In this document: positions 10,615 to 18,870 of the stretch, in pieces
Numbering within the stretch: position 1 is the first letter of the stretch
Layout of the letters: each line of letters starts with the position of its first letter
NCBI RefSeq assembly: GCF_007830635.1
Contig: NZ_VLLA01000006.1
Span: forward strand, 223,102-287,101
Source: Bradyrhizobium huanghuaihaiense
GTDB lineage: Bacteria; Pseudomonadota; Alphaproteobacteria; Rhizobiales; Xanthobacteraceae
DNA: 64,000 nucleotides
Reading direction: 5' to 3'
Position numbers and translations under genes: made by a program
Notes under the pieces: generated by a model
Told to the model about the DNA's origin: nothing
Seen by the model: the letters and a program-made list of their open reading frames with translations, nothing else
Database searches by the model: none

Positions 10615-10625
10615 CTTTCCTATAC
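10608..10625 (+). promoter_or_regulatory. KdpE-like box before the 62-aa membrane gene
   Basis: TTTATGACTTTCCTATAC, the copy closest to my memory of the E. coli KdpE operator (TTTATACTTTTTTTACAC). It overlaps the stop codon of the preceding gene and lies 99 bp before the ATG at 10725. Confidence 0.6.
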
Positions 10626-10724
10626 GGCGGCTGTGGCGGTCACCTCGCAATCCTACGCAGCGGTGGCCATCATACGAGACAGATCGGAGCGGCCGTCTCG
10701 CCGCACCGGATAAGGACTGAACAA

Positions 10725-10913
10725 ATGTCGATCCTGACACATGGCCTTGACCGCCCCTTCGAACCCGAACGTTCGGCGCGCATCTCCGAGACGCGCAAGG
10801 CGCAGCTCAGAGGTTTCGCCCTCGGCGCACTGACGCTGCTCTCGATGGGGAGCGTGCTCACCGCGCTGATCGCGCTGAGGACCGCAATCTATGTCTGGCA
10901 CATGCACGGCTGA
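10725..10913 (+). CDS. Hypothetical single-pass membrane protein, 62 aa
   Basis: The start ATG 10725 is chosen for its AAGGAC ribosome-binding site; an open extension to 10611 runs through the regulatory box. A charged N-terminus (LDRPFEPERSARISETRKAQ) is followed by one membrane helix (FALGALTLLSMGSVLTALIA) and a short tail ending VWHMHG. First gene after a KdpE-like box, in a string of four small genes. No family recognised. Confidence 0.72.
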   Translation: MSILTHGLDRPFEPERSARISETRKAQLRGFALGALTLLSMGSVLTALIALRTAIYVWHMHG

Positions 10914-10930
10914 CCCGCAGGGAGGCCCCT

Positions 10931-11317
10931 ATGACCTTGCAGATGTGTGAAGAGGCCGCCATGGCCGCAATTGCCCTTCAGGCCTCGCGTCGCCGCCCCG
11001 ACACCAGGCTAGCGACAGCGCTGAGGCCGCTCGATCCGGATGTCGTCAGTGCCGCCATCCCCGCGTTCTTCATTGGGCGCAACCGCGCCGGCCTCTGGGT
11101 GGCACGCGAAGCGAATGGACGAATCGGCGGCCTGTTCCTGTTCAAGAGCTCGGCGGTGGATTTCGCCAAGCAGCAGAGCGCGCCGGTGCGCTGCGCCCTG
11201 GTATTCCCTGTCGAGACCTTCGAGCTCGACATCGAGAACCGCGGCAATCCGCTGATCGTGCTGGCGGAGGCAGCCAAGCGACTGCTCGCGCGCATGGTCG
11301 CAAGGCTGAAGACATGA
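10931..11317 (+). CDS. FIGRN-type domain protein, 128 aa (paralog of 8995-9249)
   Basis: Starts at ATG 10931 with GGGAGG just upstream. After a 45-residue N-terminal extension the core FFIGRNRAGLWVAREANG, GGLF and FELDIENRGNPLIVL aligns with the 84-aa protein at 8995 (about 20 of 35 core positions identical by eye). A C-terminal basic helix (LLARMVARLKT) is unique to this copy. Its last codons overlap the next ORF as ATGA. No named family; the pair marks a small recurring domain in a K+-linked neighbourhood. Confidence 0.78.
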   Translation: MTLQMCEEAAMAAIALQASRRRPDTRLATALRPLDPDVVSAAIPAFFIGRNRAGLWVAREANGRIGGLFLFKSSAVDFAKQQSAPVRCALVFPVETFELDIENRGNPLIVLAEAAKRLLARMVARLKT

Positions 11318-11406
11318 TCGAGCTCAAGATCGCCATCCTGGTTACGCTGATGGGTGCATTGCTGCTCGGCATGCGCGTCGGTGCAACGCTCGCCCCGGAC
11401 AAGTAG
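11314..11406 (+). CDS. 30-aa membrane peptide
   Basis: ATG 11314 overlaps the stop of the preceding gene (ATGA), so translation is probably coupled. It encodes MIELKIAILVTLMGALLLGM followed by RVGATLAPDK, a single hydrophobic helix with a short polar end. Too short for family assignment. Kept because of the tight coupling and membrane-peptide composition. Confidence 0.5.
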   Translation: MIELKIAILVTLMGALLLGMRVGATLAPDK

Positions 11407-11407
11407 C

Positions 11408-11536
11408 GTGCAGCTCCTGAAGGGAAATCTCGAGCACGCCGTCACCACGACCATCCTGACCATGACGCTGAGCCTGGTCTGGGGCGCGGTCCTGACGATC
11501 GTGATCACGCTTGTGGCCCGTGGGCTCGGCGTCTAG
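11408..11536 (+). CDS. 42-aa membrane peptide
   Basis: GTG start at 11408, one base after the stop of the 30-aa peptide. Reads MQLLKGNLEHAVTTTILTMT then a strongly hydrophobic helix (LSLVWGAVLTIVITLVARGL). Last member of the small-gene string; it ends convergently with the TetR gene, overlapping it by 4 bp. No function recognised. Confidence 0.5.
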   Translation: MQLLKGNLEHAVTTTILTMTLSLVWGAVLTIVITLVARGLGV

Positions 11537-12114
11537 CGCCCCGTCTCAGTCTCGATCAGCCGTGCCAGTTCTGCCGCGGTGACCTCGATCGGCCGGCCGC
11601 TGCGCTCGACGCGGGCCTGGATCAACGCGCCCTGGAGCGCCGACGTGCAAAGCACGGCAAGCGATTCCGCCCGCGGCCTTGCGAACCCATCCGCAATCAG
11701 CCTGTCGCGCAGCAGTGCGATCCGTGCCGCATAGGCCTTGCGGCCGGCCTCCGCGACCGCACGCTCGCGCGGCGCCAGCTCGAGCAGCACGGTCGTGATC
11801 GGGCAGCCGTTGCGGAAGCCGGAGCCCCGCATCCATCCCGCCAGCAGCCGTGCATGGGCACGCAAAAGCTCGGCGGTCGAACCGCACTCCTCCGCGAGGC
11901 CTGCGACGGTCGCCGCCACGCGGCGGCCTGCCTCCTCCACCGCCGCCACCGCGATCGAGGATTTTCCATCCGGAAAGTAGTGATAGAGCGAGCCCTTCGG
12001 CGCGCCGCTGACGTCGACGATGTCGTTGAGGCCGGTGCGGGAATATCCCTGGCGGCGGAATAGCGTCACCGCGGCATTGATGACGGGTTGGCGGTGCTTT
12101 GGCACGGCCGGCAT
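11533..12114 (-). CDS. TetR/AcrR-family transcriptional repressor (YxaF/LmrA-like)
   Basis: 193 aa. The N-terminal HTH is clear: AAVTLFRRQGYSRTGLNDIV, then VSGAPKGSLYHYFPDGKSSI (residues about 12-56), followed by an all-helical ligand domain with the GSGFRNGCPITTVLLELAP segment seen in YxaF/LmrA-like members. Start ATG 12114 has GGAGGGAG upstream. It is divergent from a crotonase gene, with 86 bp between the starts, so it most likely controls itself and that gene. The ligand is unknown. Confidence 0.9.
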   Translation of the reverse strand: MPAVPKHRQPVINAAVTLFRRQGYSRTGLNDIVDVSGAPKGSLYHYFPDGKSSIAVAAVEEAGRRVAATVAGLAEECGSTAELLRAHARLLAGWMRGSGFRNGCPITTVLLELAPRERAVAEAGRKAYAARIALLRDRLIADGFARPRAESLAVLCTSALQGALIQARVERSGRPIEVTAAELARLIETETGR

Positions 12115-12200
12115 GGTGCTCTCCCTCCGGTCAGAAATTATATTGATTGGTCTACATCAGCCTCCGACAGTCAAGACATGACCAACGACAGGAGAAGCAG
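12115..12200. promoter_or_regulatory. TetR/crotonase divergent control region
   Basis: 86 bp between divergent starts with an AT-rich core (AGAAATTATATTGATTGGTC, then TACA) around 12130-12155. The GGTCTA element resembles half of the operators of LmrA/YxaF-type regulators (from memory), but I do not see a full palindrome. The crotonase ribosome-binding site (AGGAGAA) is at the right end. Confidence 0.4.
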
Positions 12201-12941
12201 ATGCCAAAGACAGTGACCTACGAGCTGAACGACGGCGTGGCGCGGATCGGGCTCGACGACGGCAAGGTCAATGTGATGTCGGCCGCGATGCTGGGTGAGA
12301 TCGGCGCCGCCTTCGACCGGGCCGAGGAGGAAGCCGAGATCGTGGTGTTGCGCTCGGCCCGGCCGGGCATTTTTTCCGCGGGCTTCGACCTGAAAGTGTT
12401 CGCCTCAGGCGAGGCCGCCAAGAGCCTCGAAATGGTCCGCGCCGGCGCGGAGCTTGCGCTGCGGCTGATGGCATTTCCGCATCCGACCATCGGCGTGATG
12501 GAGGGCCATGCCTATCCGATGGGGACCTTCCTGCTGCTCGCCTGCGACGTCAGGCTCGGCGCGCAGGGGCCGCACCGCATGGGACTGAACGAGGTCGCGA
12601 TCGGCATCGCACCGCCGAGCTTCGCCATCGAGCTCGCACGGAGCCGCCTGCATCCGGCCTGGCTCAGCCGCACTGCGACGCTGGGCGAGATGTACGAGCC
12701 CGACGATGCGCTCACGGCAGGCTTCCTGGATCGCGTGGTTGCGCCGGAGGCCGTCGACGACGCCCTCGGGGAAATCGTCGCGGCCTTGCGCGCGATCCAC
12801 AAACCGTCGCACGCGACCGCAAAGAAGCGCCTGCGCCAGGGGGCCATGGATGCCATGCGGGCGGCGATCGACCGTGAATTGACCATGGCTGCCTATGAGG
12901 CAAGCAACCGGGCGCGCAGCGCGGTCGCGATGCCGGCCTGA
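12201..12941 (+). CDS. Crotonase/enoyl-CoA hydratase family protein
   Basis: 246 aa from ATG 12201 (MPKTVTYELNDGVARIGLDD), preceded by AGGAGAA; the open frame to 12147 is not needed. Crotonase-fold landmarks are the SAGFDLKVFA oxyanion segment, MEGHAYPMGTFLLLACD, and GLNEVAIGI carrying the family glutamate. It acts on an acyl-CoA, but the exact reaction cannot be read from sequence. The divergent TetR gene suggests inducible expression. Confidence 0.88.
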   Translation: MPKTVTYELNDGVARIGLDDGKVNVMSAAMLGEIGAAFDRAEEEAEIVVLRSARPGIFSAGFDLKVFASGEAAKSLEMVRAGAELALRLMAFPHPTIGVMEGHAYPMGTFLLLACDVRLGAQGPHRMGLNEVAIGIAPPSFAIELARSRLHPAWLSRTATLGEMYEPDDALTAGFLDRVVAPEAVDDALGEIVAALRAIHKPSHATAKKRLRQGAMDAMRAAIDRELTMAAYEASNRARSAVAMPA

Positions 12942-13025
12942 GGCCCCGTATCCCGCGGAAAAAGGCTTGGCCTAAAAGTACTTGCCGATCTGGCGCAATT
13001 TCACGGAACCGTGTAGAGCGGTTTC

Positions 13026-13661
13026 ATGAGCACAAGCAGCGTCAACGTCGTCGCCCACCCCCTGGTCCAGCACAAGCTCTCCCTGATGCGGGAGAAGGAC
13101 CGCTCGACCAAGAGCTTTCGGGAGATCCTGAACGAGATCGGGATGCTGCTCGGCTACGAGGTGACGCGCGACCTGCCGCTGGAGCTGGTCGAGATCGAGA
13201 CGCCGATCGCGGCGATGCAAGCGCCGAAGATCGCCGGCAAGAAGCTCACGCTGGCGCCGATACTGCGCGCCGGCGTCGGCTTCCTCGACGGCATGCTGGC
13301 GCTGATGCCCTCGGCGCGCATCGCCCATATCGGGCTCTACCGCGATCCCGAAACATTGCAGGCCGTGGAATATTACTTCAAGGCGCCGCAGGACCTGTCC
13401 GACCGCACCGTGATCCTGATGGATCCGATGCTGGCGACCGGCAACTCGGCCTGCGCCGGCGCGTCCCTTCTCAAGGATCGCGGCGCCCGCGACATCCGCT
13501 TCGTCTGCCTTTTGGCCGCGCCCGAGGGCATCGCCCGGTTCCAGAGCGAACACCCCGACGTGCCGGTCTGGACGGCTGCGATCGACGAGCGCCTGAACGA
13601 CCACGGCTATATCGTGCCTGGCCTGGGCGATGCCGGCGACCGGATGTTCGGCACCAAGTAG
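13026..13661 (+). CDS. upp: Uracil phosphoribosyltransferase
   Basis: Converts uracil and PRPP to UMP in pyrimidine salvage (cytoplasm). 211 aa, the usual length. Family landmarks: [19 protein letters not shown] at the start, [15 protein letters not shown], the PRPP-binding loop [14 protein letters not shown], and the C-terminal uracil-binding segment [20 protein letters not shown]. It stands alone between the crotonase and a ligase gene and looks complete. Confidence 0.96.
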   Translation: MSTSSVNVVAHPLVQHKLSLMREKDRSTKSFREILNEIGMLLGYEVTRDLPLELVEIETPIAAMQAPKIAGKKLTLAPILRAGVGFLDGMLALMPSARIAHIGLYRDPETLQAVEYYFKAPQDLSDRTVILMDPMLATGNSACAGASLLKDRGARDIRFVCLLAAPEGIARFQSEHPDVPVWTAAIDERLNDHGYIVPGLGDAGDRMFGTK

Positions 13662-13694
13662 ACAGGTTTGCGCGATCGGGTTACTCCGGTTGCC

Positions 13695-15269
13695 ATGAGC
13701 ACCGACGACTTTTCGCTGCAATCGCTGGTCCGGGCTGAGGCGGCCGCCGATTCCGCCTTCGTGTTCGATGGCGTGCCGGTCTCACGCGCGGAATTCCAGG
13801 GGAAGATCGAGCAGACGGCGGCCTGGCTTGCAGCCCAAGGCATCGGCAAGGGCGACGTCGTCGCGGTCTGGCTGGTCAACCGGATCGAATGGATCGCGCT
13901 GCTGTCCGCCGCCGCCCGCCTCGGCGCCGTCGTCGCTGCCGTCAACACGCGCTACCGCAGCGCAGAAGTCGCGCATCTGCTCAAGGTGTCCGGCGCCAGG
14001 CTGATGGTGGTCGAGGCCGCATTCCGGTCGATCGATTTCGCCGCCATTCTCGCCGATGTCGCCAAGGCCGAGGTGCCCGCGCTGCAGAAGCTTGCAGTGG
14101 TTGGCGCGGATGCGATCCCGACGCACTGGCCCTGCGTGCGGTTCGATGCGTTCGACAAACCCTATCCGTCAGCACCACCCGCCAAGGACAATATCGGCCT
14201 GCCCGTACTGCTCTACACGACGTCGGGTACGACCAAGGGACCAAAACTCGTTGCGCATTCGCAGCGAACTCTGGCGAGCCACGCCGCCTCCGTCGCCAAG
14301 GCGCTCAAGCTCGATCCGGAGCGTCATTCGCTACTGGCGATGCTGCCGTTCTGTGGCACATTCGGCATGACGAGTATGCTCGGCTTCATCGCGGCGGGCG
14401 CGACCGTCCATGTACTCGACGCCTTCGAGGCCGCGCCGGCTCTCAAAATCCTCACCGAGCAAAAGATCACCCACTCATTCGGCTCCGACGAGATGTTCCG
14501 CCGCATTCTCGCCCTCACCGGTGCGCCACGGCCATTTCCGCATCTCGAAGTCTGCGGCTTCGCTGCGTTCCAGCCCGGCTGGCGCGAGCTTGCTGCGGAG
14601 GCCGAGACGCGCGGCCTCCCGCTGTTCGGCCTCTACGGCTCGAGCGAGGTGCAGGCGCTGTTCTCGATAGCCCTTGCCAGCGACGCCTTCGCCGATCGCA
14701 TCGAGGGCGGCGGCTGGCCGATGTCGGCGGAGGCGAAGGTGCGCATTCGGGACACCGAGACCGGCGAGCTCGCGGCCCAAGGCGTCTCAGGCGCGATCGA
14801 GATCAGCGCGCCCTCGTGCTTCCTCGGCTATTTCAATAATCCAGACGCGACGCGCGAAGCGATCACCGCCGACGGCTTCTTCCTCACCGGCGACATCGGC
14901 CGGCTGCGCGGCGACGGTGCCTTCGTTTACGAAACCCGCGCCGGCGACGCGATGCGGCTCGGCGGCTTTCTCGTTGCGCCCGGCGAGATCGAGGACGAGC
15001 TCAAGTCCTGCCCGGGTGTTGCCGATGCCCAGGTCGTCGCGGTCGACCTGAAAGGCCAGGCGCGCTGCGTCGCCTTCGTGATCCCGGCGAAGGAGCCACC
15101 GCAGCAAGAGGCGCTGACAACCCGACTGCGGGAGCGTCTTGCTAGCTATAAGGTGCCCGCACGGATCTACGTGGTCGACGCCTTCCCCGTCACCGACAGC
15201 GCCAATGGCGTCAAGATCCAGCGCGCCAGGCTTCGCAGCATGGCCATGGAACGGATCGCCGCGGAATAG
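13695..15269 (+). CDS. AMP-dependent synthetase / acyl-CoA ligase
   Basis: 524 aa class I adenylate-forming enzyme that activates a carboxylic acid with ATP and CoA. Visible motifs: P-loop YTTSGTTKGPKLVAHS, the YGSSEVQALFS aromatic/adenine motif, the hinge FFLTGDIGRLRGDG (A7/A8), and GGFLVAPGEIEDEL. The C-terminal lysine loop may lie in DSANGVKIQRARLR. ATG 13695 is preferred over an upstream TTG at 13668. Substrate unknown. It converges with flgL; a palindromic repeat separates them. Confidence 0.88.
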   Translation: MSTDDFSLQSLVRAEAAADSAFVFDGVPVSRAEFQGKIEQTAAWLAAQGIGKGDVVAVWLVNRIEWIALLSAAARLGAVVAAVNTRYRSAEVAHLLKVSGARLMVVEAAFRSIDFAAILADVAKAEVPALQKLAVVGADAIPTHWPCVRFDAFDKPYPSAPPAKDNIGLPVLLYTTSGTTKGPKLVAHSQRTLASHAASVAKALKLDPERHSLLAMLPFCGTFGMTSMLGFIAAGATVHVLDAFEAAPALKILTEQKITHSFGSDEMFRRILALTGAPRPFPHLEVCGFAAFQPGWRELAAEAETRGLPLFGLYGSSEVQALFSIALASDAFADRIEGGGWPMSAEAKVRIRDTETGELAAQGVSGAIEISAPSCFLGYFNNPDATREAITADGFFLTGDIGRLRGDGAFVYETRAGDAMRLGGFLVAPGEIEDELKSCPGVADAQVVAVDLKGQARCVAFVIPAKEPPQQEALTTRLRERLASYKVPARIYVVDAFPVTDSANGVKIQRARLRSMAMERIAAE

Positions 15270-15300
15270 CGTCCGGCGAGGAGCATCCACACAACGCGTT

Positions 15301-15411
15301 GTCATGCCCCGCGAAAGCGGGGCAGCCAGTATTCCAGAGACGGTGGTGATAGGACCGACAGGCCGCGGCGTACTGGATTCCCCGCCTTCGCGGGGAATGA
15401 CACTGGGTACG
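15301..15411. repeat. Palindromic repeat between convergent genes
   Basis: Unit beginning GTCATGCCCCGCGAAAGCGG and ending with CCCCGCCTTCGCGGGGAATG; the GC arms pair internally (CCCCGCGAAAGCGGGG; CCCCGCCTTCGCGGGG), and TCCAG and CTGGA flank the centre. It occupies the gap between the ligase and flgL stop codons and may serve as a bidirectional terminator. No second copy in this window. Confidence 0.75.
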
Positions 15412-15417
15412 TTGAGC

Positions 15418-16329
15418 CTATTTCAGGTAGCTCGCGAGGTTCAGACTCAGGATCTTGCCGAGCGCCGAATAGGATGCCGTGAGCTGGGTCTGGTAGGTCG
15501 ACAGCTGCGCCGTGACGGCGGCAACGTCGACGCTGGTCAGGTCATTCGACAACGTCTCGGCATAGCTCTTGTAGTCGGCCTGGCGGGCGCTCGCGGTCTC
15601 GATCGAGGATGCCGAACTCGACAGCTTTGCCTGCACGGCGGCGGTGTCGTCGAGCGCCGTGCTGGCGAGGTCGAGCGCGCTGGTGATGTCCGAAGAAGAC
15701 AGCGTGGTGCTGTTGGCGACGAACTTCAGCACGCGCATCACCTCCTCGAACGCCGAATTGTCGGCGGTGACGCCGTAGGACACGGTCTCATCGGCCGCGA
15801 CCCGCACCGACGCAATCTCGCTGTCGCCGTTATAGTAGCTGGTATCCGCCGTGGTCGTCGAGCCGGCGCCGGACGAGAAGCTGGTGAGATCGACCGGCGC
15901 CGTCTCCGTCTTGCCGCCGGCGAAGACGTACTGGCCGTCATATTGCGTATTCATCAGCGAGCCCATCTGCTGCAGCATCTGCTGGGCGGAGCTGATCACT
16001 GAATTGACCTCGGTCGAGCTTCCCGTCGACGCCGCGCTGAGCTGGGAACGGAGCTGGGTGAGGATGTCGGTAACCGAGCCGACCGCCGAATACATCACCT
16101 GGACCTTGCTGTCGGCGAGCGTCGCCGCGTCGATATAGGATTGCGCGCGCGTCACCGAGACCTGGAGATTGACGACGTGCTGCGCATCGGAGCCGTAGCC
16201 GCCGAAATCGGTCGAGACGACGCCCGAGGATTCCTGGATCTGCTTGTTGGCCATGACCGACTCCACGCGCATCGCGTCGGCGATCATCCGGTTCGACTGA
16301 GCGAAGGTGGCCACCCGCATCGCGACCAT
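15418..16329 (-). CDS. flgL: Flagellar hook-associated protein 3 (FlgL)
   Basis: Hook-filament junction protein. 303 aa; the N-terminus MVAMRVATFAQSNRMIADAM is typical of alphaproteobacterial FlgL, and the true start may be the second ATG (MRVATFAQ, 16320). An AGAGGG ribosome-binding site fits ATG 16329. The C-terminal coiled-coil D0 segment (ALGKILSLNLASYLK) is intact. Last gene of the flagellar run, 12 bp after flgK. Confidence 0.92.
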   Translation of the reverse strand: MVAMRVATFAQSNRMIADAMRVESVMANKQIQESSGVVSTDFGGYGSDAQHVVNLQVSVTRAQSYIDAATLADSKVQVMYSAVGSVTDILTQLRSQLSAASTGSSTEVNSVISSAQQMLQQMGSLMNTQYDGQYVFAGGKTETAPVDLTSFSSGAGSTTTADTSYYNGDSEIASVRVAADETVSYGVTADNSAFEEVMRVLKFVANSTTLSSSDITSALDLASTALDDTAAVQAKLSSSASSIETASARQADYKSYAETLSNDLTSVDVAAVTAQLSTYQTQLTASYSALGKILSLNLASYLK

Positions 16330-16341
16330 GCGCGCGCCCTC

Positions 16342-18117
16342 TTACGTCGACTGCACGGCGGTGAGCAGCGCCGAGTACATGGAGTTGATGGCCTGGATCA
16401 GCGCCGACGCCGCCGAATATTTGTTCTGCAGCGTGCTCAGATTGGCCGATTCTTCGTCGAGATTGACGCCGGACTGCGACGACAGCGAATTCGCATAGGT
16501 CGACTGCGCCGTCTCCTTGGCGGTGTAATCGGTGGACGCCTGCGAGGCCTTGCTCGCGACATCGGACACGATGGCCGAAGCGTAGTCGGCAAGCGATCCC
16601 GTGGTGGCGGCAAGGCCGCCGGTCGACGCGAAGGTCCGCGAGTCCGTCAGGGCATCATAGAAGGCGTTGATCACGGTGGCGGAGCCCGATGACAGCACGT
16701 TGCTGCCGACGGTCAGGGTCGACGACGAATCCAGCGTTGCGAGCTGCAGCTCGTTGGTCCCGGACAGGATCTTGCTGTTGACCGCGATGTCCGACGCGCT
16801 CGTTCCCGTGACAAGGTCGTTGAGACCGAAATACTCGGAAAATCCCTCGCCGGAGCTCCCGACCGAGCTCGTCATCTCGTTGATGGCGACGCCATTGCCT
16901 GAGCCGGTCGCCGTGATCGAGAGATGGCCGTCCGCATCGACCGACGCCGACAATCCGGAGATGCCGTTGATGGCGGTGACGAGATCGCCGACCGTGGCAT
17001 AGGACGACAGGTCGAGATCGCTGTAGGAGACCAGATTGCCGCTCTGGTCGGTGACGGCGAGGCGCACCGTGCCGGTGGCCGACAGCGCCGTGCTGCTGGT
17101 GACGGACGTCGTGCCGGTCAGGCTCGTCGGCGCCGGTACTGAAGAGGCGCTGTTCGAGACGCTGTTCATCGCGGAGGCAAGCTGCTGCGCGAGCTGATCG
17201 AGCTGGGACTGCGCATCCGGCAGCGTGTCGTCGCGGAGCGTGATCAGCGCGCCGATGTCCCCGCCCGTGATCTGGGAGGTGATGTCGACGCCGTTCACCG
17301 TGATCGCACTGAAGCCGCTCGACGACGAGCCGGCCGTGTAGGTCGTCGCCGCCGTCACATTGGCGGCGGCCGTATAGCTGATCGTGTGCGCGGACGAGTC
17401 GACCAGCGCCTGGCCTGACGTCGTATAGATCTGGAGATCGCCGTTCGACGCCGTGAAATAGCTGATGTTCATCTTGGAGGCGAGGTCCTGCAGCGCGGTG
17501 CTGCGCTGGTCCTCCAGGTCCGCCGTCGACTGACCCGCCGCGGCGGTCTGCTTGATCTGGGCATTCAGATCCGCGATCTGCTGCAGGTCCGTGTTGACGT
17601 CGTCGATCGAGGACGCGATGTCCTGGTCGGCGTCGGAGCGCAGCTTCTGGATGCCGCTCGAGGTCTCCCGCAACTGGCTTGCGACGTCGTCGAGCGCGCT
17701 GACGACGTTGGACTGCAATGAGGCGCTGCTCGGCGTGCTCGCCAGCGACGACAGCGCCGATTCCAAAGCGGCGATGCTGTTGGCAAGCGACGTCCCGGAC
17801 GAGGAATCGTCGCTGCTGCTGATCGAGCCGTAGAGTTTCTGGAGCGACGTCAGATAGGTGTTGGTGGTGTCGGCCGAGCCGAGAGCGGAATCCGCGCCGA
17901 CCAGCGACTTCAACAGCAGCTTGTCGACCGTCGAGGTGATGCCGATCACCGTGACGCCGGTGCCGACGCCGTTGGTGACGCTGCTCGACTGGTTTGCGGA
18001 CTTCCTGGTATAGCCCGTGGTGTCGGCGTTCGAGATATTCGACGACGTCACGCTGATCTGCACGGACGTCGCCGACAGCCCGCTGAAAGCGATCGATCGT
18101 GCGATATCGAGTGACAC
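16342..18117 (-). CDS. flgK: Flagellar hook-associated protein 1 (FlgK)
   Basis: 591 aa from a GTG start. The N-terminal signature ARSIAFSGLSATSVQISVTS, then ISNADTTGYTRKSA, is the flagellar rod/hook/HAP1 motif. The C-terminus (SGVNLDEESANLSTLQNKYS, then AINSMYSALLTAVQST) is the matching D0 helix. The middle is Ser/Thr-rich, as is common in exported axial proteins of this group. Joins hook to filament with FlgL; secreted through the flagellar export apparatus. 18 bp after the FlgN-like gene. Confidence 0.94.
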   Translation of the reverse strand: MSLDIARSIAFSGLSATSVQISVTSSNISNADTTGYTRKSANQSSSVTNGVGTGVTVIGITSTVDKLLLKSLVGADSALGSADTTNTYLTSLQKLYGSISSSDDSSSGTSLANSIAALESALSSLASTPSSASLQSNVVSALDDVASQLRETSSGIQKLRSDADQDIASSIDDVNTDLQQIADLNAQIKQTAAAGQSTADLEDQRSTALQDLASKMNISYFTASNGDLQIYTTSGQALVDSSAHTISYTAAANVTAATTYTAGSSSSGFSAITVNGVDITSQITGGDIGALITLRDDTLPDAQSQLDQLAQQLASAMNSVSNSASSVPAPTSLTGTTSVTSSTALSATGTVRLAVTDQSGNLVSYSDLDLSSYATVGDLVTAINGISGLSASVDADGHLSITATGSGNGVAINEMTSSVGSSGEGFSEYFGLNDLVTGTSASDIAVNSKILSGTNELQLATLDSSSTLTVGSNVLSSGSATVINAFYDALTDSRTFASTGGLAATTGSLADYASAIVSDVASKASQASTDYTAKETAQSTYANSLSSQSGVNLDEESANLSTLQNKYSAASALIQAINSMYSALLTAVQST

Positions 18118-18135
18118 GGCGGCCCCCTCGACCCG

Positions 18136-18600
18136 TCAGGCGCTGCGGCTGGTGCCGCTGGAGACCGCCCGGGCTGCGGCGACGCGGCCGGACGCGCCAT
18201 AGGGCGACACCGCCGCGATCTGCTCGCGGATCGCCTGCATGACGGCCTCGATCCGGCGGTTGCTGGCTTCGATCGCCGCGCGCAGCCGCACCAGATTCTC
18301 GTCCATCGCCACACGCAGCTTCAGGATCTTGTCCATCAGCTGCTCGCGCAGGATGCGGTCGCGCACGTGCAGGCTGGTCGTGCCCACCGCGCATTCGGCA
18401 ACGATCCGCTCGAACGTCTCCGCCAGCCGGTTCTTCTCGTCGACCTGTTTCAGGCGCGAGGCCGGGAGCCCCTTTGCGAGCTCGGCATTCTCCTCGGCGA
18501 CAAGCGCGGTCAGCGTGTCGATCAGTGTGATCAGCGACTTGATCCTGACGTCGCCATTGGCGGCGTTCGTCGTCTTGGCTTGAGCTACACTCATGGTCAT
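18136..18600 (-). CDS. FlgN-like flagellar export chaperone (probable)
   Basis: 154 aa, almost all helical, with a glutamate/leucine-rich core (SLITLIDTLTALVAEENAEL, KQVDEKNRLAETFERIVAEC) typical of FlgN/FliT-type chaperones. It sits directly upstream of flgK and flgL, whose products are the usual FlgN clients. No membrane segment or signal. The FlgN name is inferred from fold and context, so no symbol is given. Confidence 0.7.
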   Translation of the reverse strand: MTMSVAQAKTTNAANGDVRIKSLITLIDTLTALVAEENAELAKGLPASRLKQVDEKNRLAETFERIVAECAVGTTSLHVRDRILREQLMDKILKLRVAMDENLVRLRAAIEASNRRIEAVMQAIREQIAAVSPYGASGRVAAARAVSSGTSRSA

Positions 18601-18606
18601 CGCCTT

Positions 18607-18867
18607 CTAGTTATGCCGGTTGCCGCGCTGGACCTGCGAGTTGCGCAGATAAGCGCCGATTGCAGTCGCCCTGACGGTTGCCTGCCTCATCTCGCCCTCG
18701 ATCTCCGCGCATTCCCGCAGGAGACCGCGGCGTGTCGTCTCGACGTCGTCGAGCAGAGCAAGGAGCTGCTTGCGGTCACGCCCCTTGAGGGTCGCGGCCC
18801 GCGCCAGGAGCCGCTGCATCCGGCGCAACAGCGCTTCGCCGGCCGCGTCTGCCTTTTCACCGGGCAT
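18607..18867 (-). CDS. Small helical protein in flagellar operon, 86 aa
   Basis: Charged helical protein (LLRRMQRLLARAATLKGRDR, LLALLDDVETTRRGLLRECA) between flgE (3-bp gap) and the FlgN-like gene (6-bp gap). The tight packing makes it a real gene. It may be a second export chaperone, but I do not recognise the family. Confidence 0.7.
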   Translation of the reverse strand: MPGEKADAAGEALLRRMQRLLARAATLKGRDRKQLLALLDDVETTRRGLLRECAEIEGEMRQATVRATAIGAYLRNSQVQRGNRHN

Positions 18868-18870
18868 CGC

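Noticed and set aside
16655..18394. 579-codon minus-strand frame overlapping flgK
   Set aside because: Alternative frame of flgK with Arg/His-rich composition.
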